Source of the DNA: Acidimicrobiales bacterium
GTDB lineage: Bacteria; Actinomycetota; Acidimicrobiia; Acidimicrobiales; Aldehydirespiratoraceae
Assembly (NCBI GenBank): GCA_021604885.1
Contig: BQJV01000153.1
Location: 1-7,421 of the forward strand
Direction of reading: 5' to 3'
Length of the DNA: 7,421 nt
Below are positions 5,999 to 7,421 of this stretch, in pieces. The translations under genes and the position numbers were made by a program. The notes below the pieces were generated by a model, which saw only the letters and a list, made by a program, of their open reading frames with translations, searched no databases and was not told the DNA's origin. The first letter of the stretch is position 1. The number at the start of each line of letters is the position of its first letter.

Positions 5999-6685
5999 AT
6001 GAGCGACACCGCGACCGAGCCGCTGAAGATCGCCTTCCACTTCGATGTCATGTGCCCGTGGGCGTACCAGACGGCGAAGTGGATCCGCACCGTCCGCGAG
6101 ACCGTCCCCCTGGACATCGACTGGCGCTTCTTCTCCCTCGAGGAGATCAACCGGGAAGACGGCAAGAAGCACCCGTGGGAACGGGAGTGGTCCTACGGCT
6201 GGGGGATGCTGCGGGTCGCGGCGATGTTGCGGCGTACCTCGATGGACGACTGCGATCGCTTCTACGAGGCAGCCGGCAAGGCCCTCCACGAGGACGGACG
6301 CAAGCCGCACCGACCCGAGGTGGCCGAGGAGATCTGCGAGGAACTCGGCATCGATCCGGCGGTCGTCCGAGCCGCCATCGAGGACGAGACGACCCACGAT
6401 GACGTCAAGGCCGACCACGACGCGATCGTGCACTCCGGCGGATTCGGGGTGCCGACGATCATCTTCCCCGGGGACCGTCAGGTCTACGGCCCGGTCGTCG
6501 CGCCGGCGCCCGTCGGCCAGGAAGCGCTCGACCTGTGGGATCTGACCGTCGCCTACAGCAAGGTCAACCGGCTCTACGAGCTGAAGACCCCCAAGACCGA
6601 CGAGGACATGGGCCACATCGCCACCGTCTTCAAGCCGTACTTCGAAGCCCGTGAGTGGGAGAGCAGGGAGAAGCCCGCCCGATGA
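5999..6685 (+). CDS. DsbA-family thioredoxin-fold protein with CPWA active site
   Basis: A 228-residue protein of the DsbA/2-hydroxychromene-2-carboxylate isomerase/FrnE-like group. The thioredoxin-fold active site is FDVMCPWAYQ (14-23): Cys19 is present but the second cysteine of CxxC is Ala22, so it cannot form the usual disulfide. The cis-proline loop is GVPTII (150-155) with Pro152. WRFFSLEEIN (42-51) and KKHPWEREWSYGWGM (56-70) match a conserved actinobacterial subgroup, related to the mycothiol-dependent nitroreductase type (Rv2466c) in my recollection. There is no signal peptide, so it should be cytoplasmic. A single-cysteine form suggests use of a low-molecular-weight thiol (mycothiol) or isomerase-like chemistry rather than disulfide exchange. 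Its stop overlaps the next gene's start by 4 bases. It is divergent from the acyl-CoA dehydrogenase gene. Confidence 0.82.
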   Translation: MSDTATEPLKIAFHFDVMCPWAYQTAKWIRTVRETVPLDIDWRFFSLEEINREDGKKHPWEREWSYGWGMLRVAAMLRRTSMDDCDRFYEAAGKALHEDGRKPHRPEVAEEICEELGIDPAVVRAAIEDETTHDDVKADHDAIVHSGGFGVPTIIFPGDRQVYGPVVAPAPVGQEALDLWDLTVAYSKVNRLYELKTPKTDEDMGHIATVFKPYFEAREWESREKPAR

Positions 6686-7421
6686 CATCACCGTCCGAAC
6701 GACGATTGCCCGACTATGCCGATGCCCACCGAGGGCTGTTCGCCCACTACAACGATCTCGCCGGTCGTCTGTCCGACGAGGAGATGGCGAACCAGTCGTT
6801 GTGTCCGGACTGGGACGTGCGGGGCGTCATCACGCATGCCCTCGGTGTCGAGGTCGTGCTGACGGGATGGGAACCGTCGGCCGAGGCGCCACCCCCGTTC
6901 GAGAAGATGGCGGCATTCGAGAGCGAGGCCGCCGGCCTCTCCCGCGCCGACTTCGCGATCCGGGTGCAGGAGGTCACGGCATCTCGGCTCGCCGATCTGG
7001 AACGTCTCGACCCCTCGGTCGTCGACCGTCCGTCGATCACCCCGACGGGCATCGGCACCTACGGCGGCTTCCTCCAGGTCCGGGTGTTCGATCTGTGGGT
7101 GCACGCCCGCGACATCGCCATTCCGCTCGGCGAGACGCTCGACAACTCGGGCCCGCCCGCCGAGATGGCACTGTCCGAGGTCGATGGCGCGATGGGCTAC
7201 ATCGTCGGCAAGAAGATCGGGCTGCCGGAGGGCACGTCGATCGTCTTCGAGATCCGCGGACCTGTCGAGCGTGACATCGCAGTCGTCGTCGACGGTCGCG
7301 CGACCCGCGTCGACACGGTCGACGATCCCGACGTCGTCGTGTCAACGGACGTGGGGACGTTCATCATGCTCGCGGCGGGTCGGATCGATCCGCAGGCGCA
7401 GCTCGACGCCGGCACGATCTC
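6682..7421 (+). CDS. Maleylpyruvate isomerase-family mycothiol-dependent protein, 3' end outside window
   Basis: The frame opens at ATG 6682 in an ATGA overlap with the preceding gene and stays open for 246 codons to the window edge. The N-terminal half is DinB-like: CPDWDVRGVITHALGVE (41-57) matches the family's CPGWTVRDLLAHL-like segment, and RVFDLWVHARDI (134-145) matches its second metal segment. His52, Asp137 and His141 are the apparent metal ligands; the characterised enzyme has His, Glu and His with the same 4-residue spacing as I recall. The C-terminal part, ending VGTFIMLAAGRIDPQAQLDAG (361-type tail, here residues about 222-243), resembles the family's SCP2-like domain. AGGGAG lies 11 bases before the ATG. 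Members use mycothiol in aromatic-acid catabolism or in unassigned transfers; the true substrate is unknown. The coupling to the DsbA-like gene suggests a shared thiol-dependent task. Confidence 0.82.
   Translation, partial: MTSPSERRLPDYADAHRGLFAHYNDLAGRLSDEEMANQSLCPDWDVRGVITHALGVEVVLTGWEPSAEAPPPFEKMAAFESEAAGLSRADFAIRVQEVTASRLADLERLDPSVVDRPSITPTGIGTYGGFLQVRVFDLWVHARDIAIPLGETLDNSGPPAEMALSEVDGAMGYIVGKKIGLPEGTSIVFEIRGPVERDIAVVVDGRATRVDTVDDPDVVVSTDVGTFIMLAAGRIDPQAQLDAGTI

Noticed and set aside
5942..6691. N-terminal 250-residue extension of the acyl-CoA dehydrogenase frame
   Set aside because: It runs antisense through the DsbA-like gene and both promoters; family similarity begins at the ATG at 5941.
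6651..7274. Plus-strand 207-codon frame overlapping the last gene
   Set aside because: Its product is Arg/Gly-rich without motifs; the frame from 6682 gives a clear maleylpyruvate isomerase-family protein.

Overview
This is a GC-rich window with strong G/C bias at third codon positions and dense coding, and with long spurious open frames antisense to most real genes. Gene content (a mycothiol-dependent maleylpyruvate isomerase-family protein, a DsbA-like protein of an actinobacterial type, a steroid/lipid-type acyl-CoA dehydrogenase) and probable leaderless TAnnnT promoters suggest an actinobacterium, possibly Acidimicrobiia. That placement is inference from style and families, not from a marker gene. 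No rRNA, tRNA, CRISPR array, insertion sequence or phage gene is visible, and no gene-free stretch exceeds about 60 bases.

Layout: (1) 2-1033 (+) is the 3' part of a membrane-anchored protein that looks like a gluzincin-type metallopeptidase whose HExxH motif reads HQLAH. (2) 3958-1009 (-) is a tight three-gene operon: D-2-hydroxyacid dehydrogenase, MaoC-type (R)-enoyl-CoA hydratase, and a MatB/ACSF3-like malonyl-CoA synthetase, with gaps of 17 and 5 bases. Its end overlaps the end of gene 1 by 25 bases. (3) Divergent from this operon, 4018-4683 (+) is a small crotonase-fold enoyl-CoA isomerase/hydratase. (4) A perfect 23-bp inverted repeat with an AAAAA loop fills the convergent gap. (5) 5941-4742 (-) is an acyl-CoA dehydrogenase. 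(6) Divergent from it, 5999-6685 (+) is a DsbA-fold protein with a CPWA active site. It overlaps by 4 bases (ATGA) the start of a mycothiol-dependent maleylpyruvate isomerase-family gene, which runs off the window at 7421.

Together, five central genes act on acyl-CoA or 2-hydroxyacid substrates: thioester formation, dehydrogenation, double-bond shift, hydration and hydroxyacid oxidation. The last pair looks thiol-dependent. I infer an accessory acyl-chain, sterol or dicarboxylate catabolic neighbourhood, but the actual substrate cannot be read from the sequence. The most distinctive non-coding signals are the 23-bp palindrome and a 17-nt promoter block repeated almost exactly before the two plus-strand transcription units. 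I found no clear case for a wholly new multi-gene system; the best leads are the degenerate peptidase, the altered Rossmann motif of the dehydrogenase, the hydroxyacid dehydrogenase/MaoC/MatB grouping and the thiol-linked gene pair.
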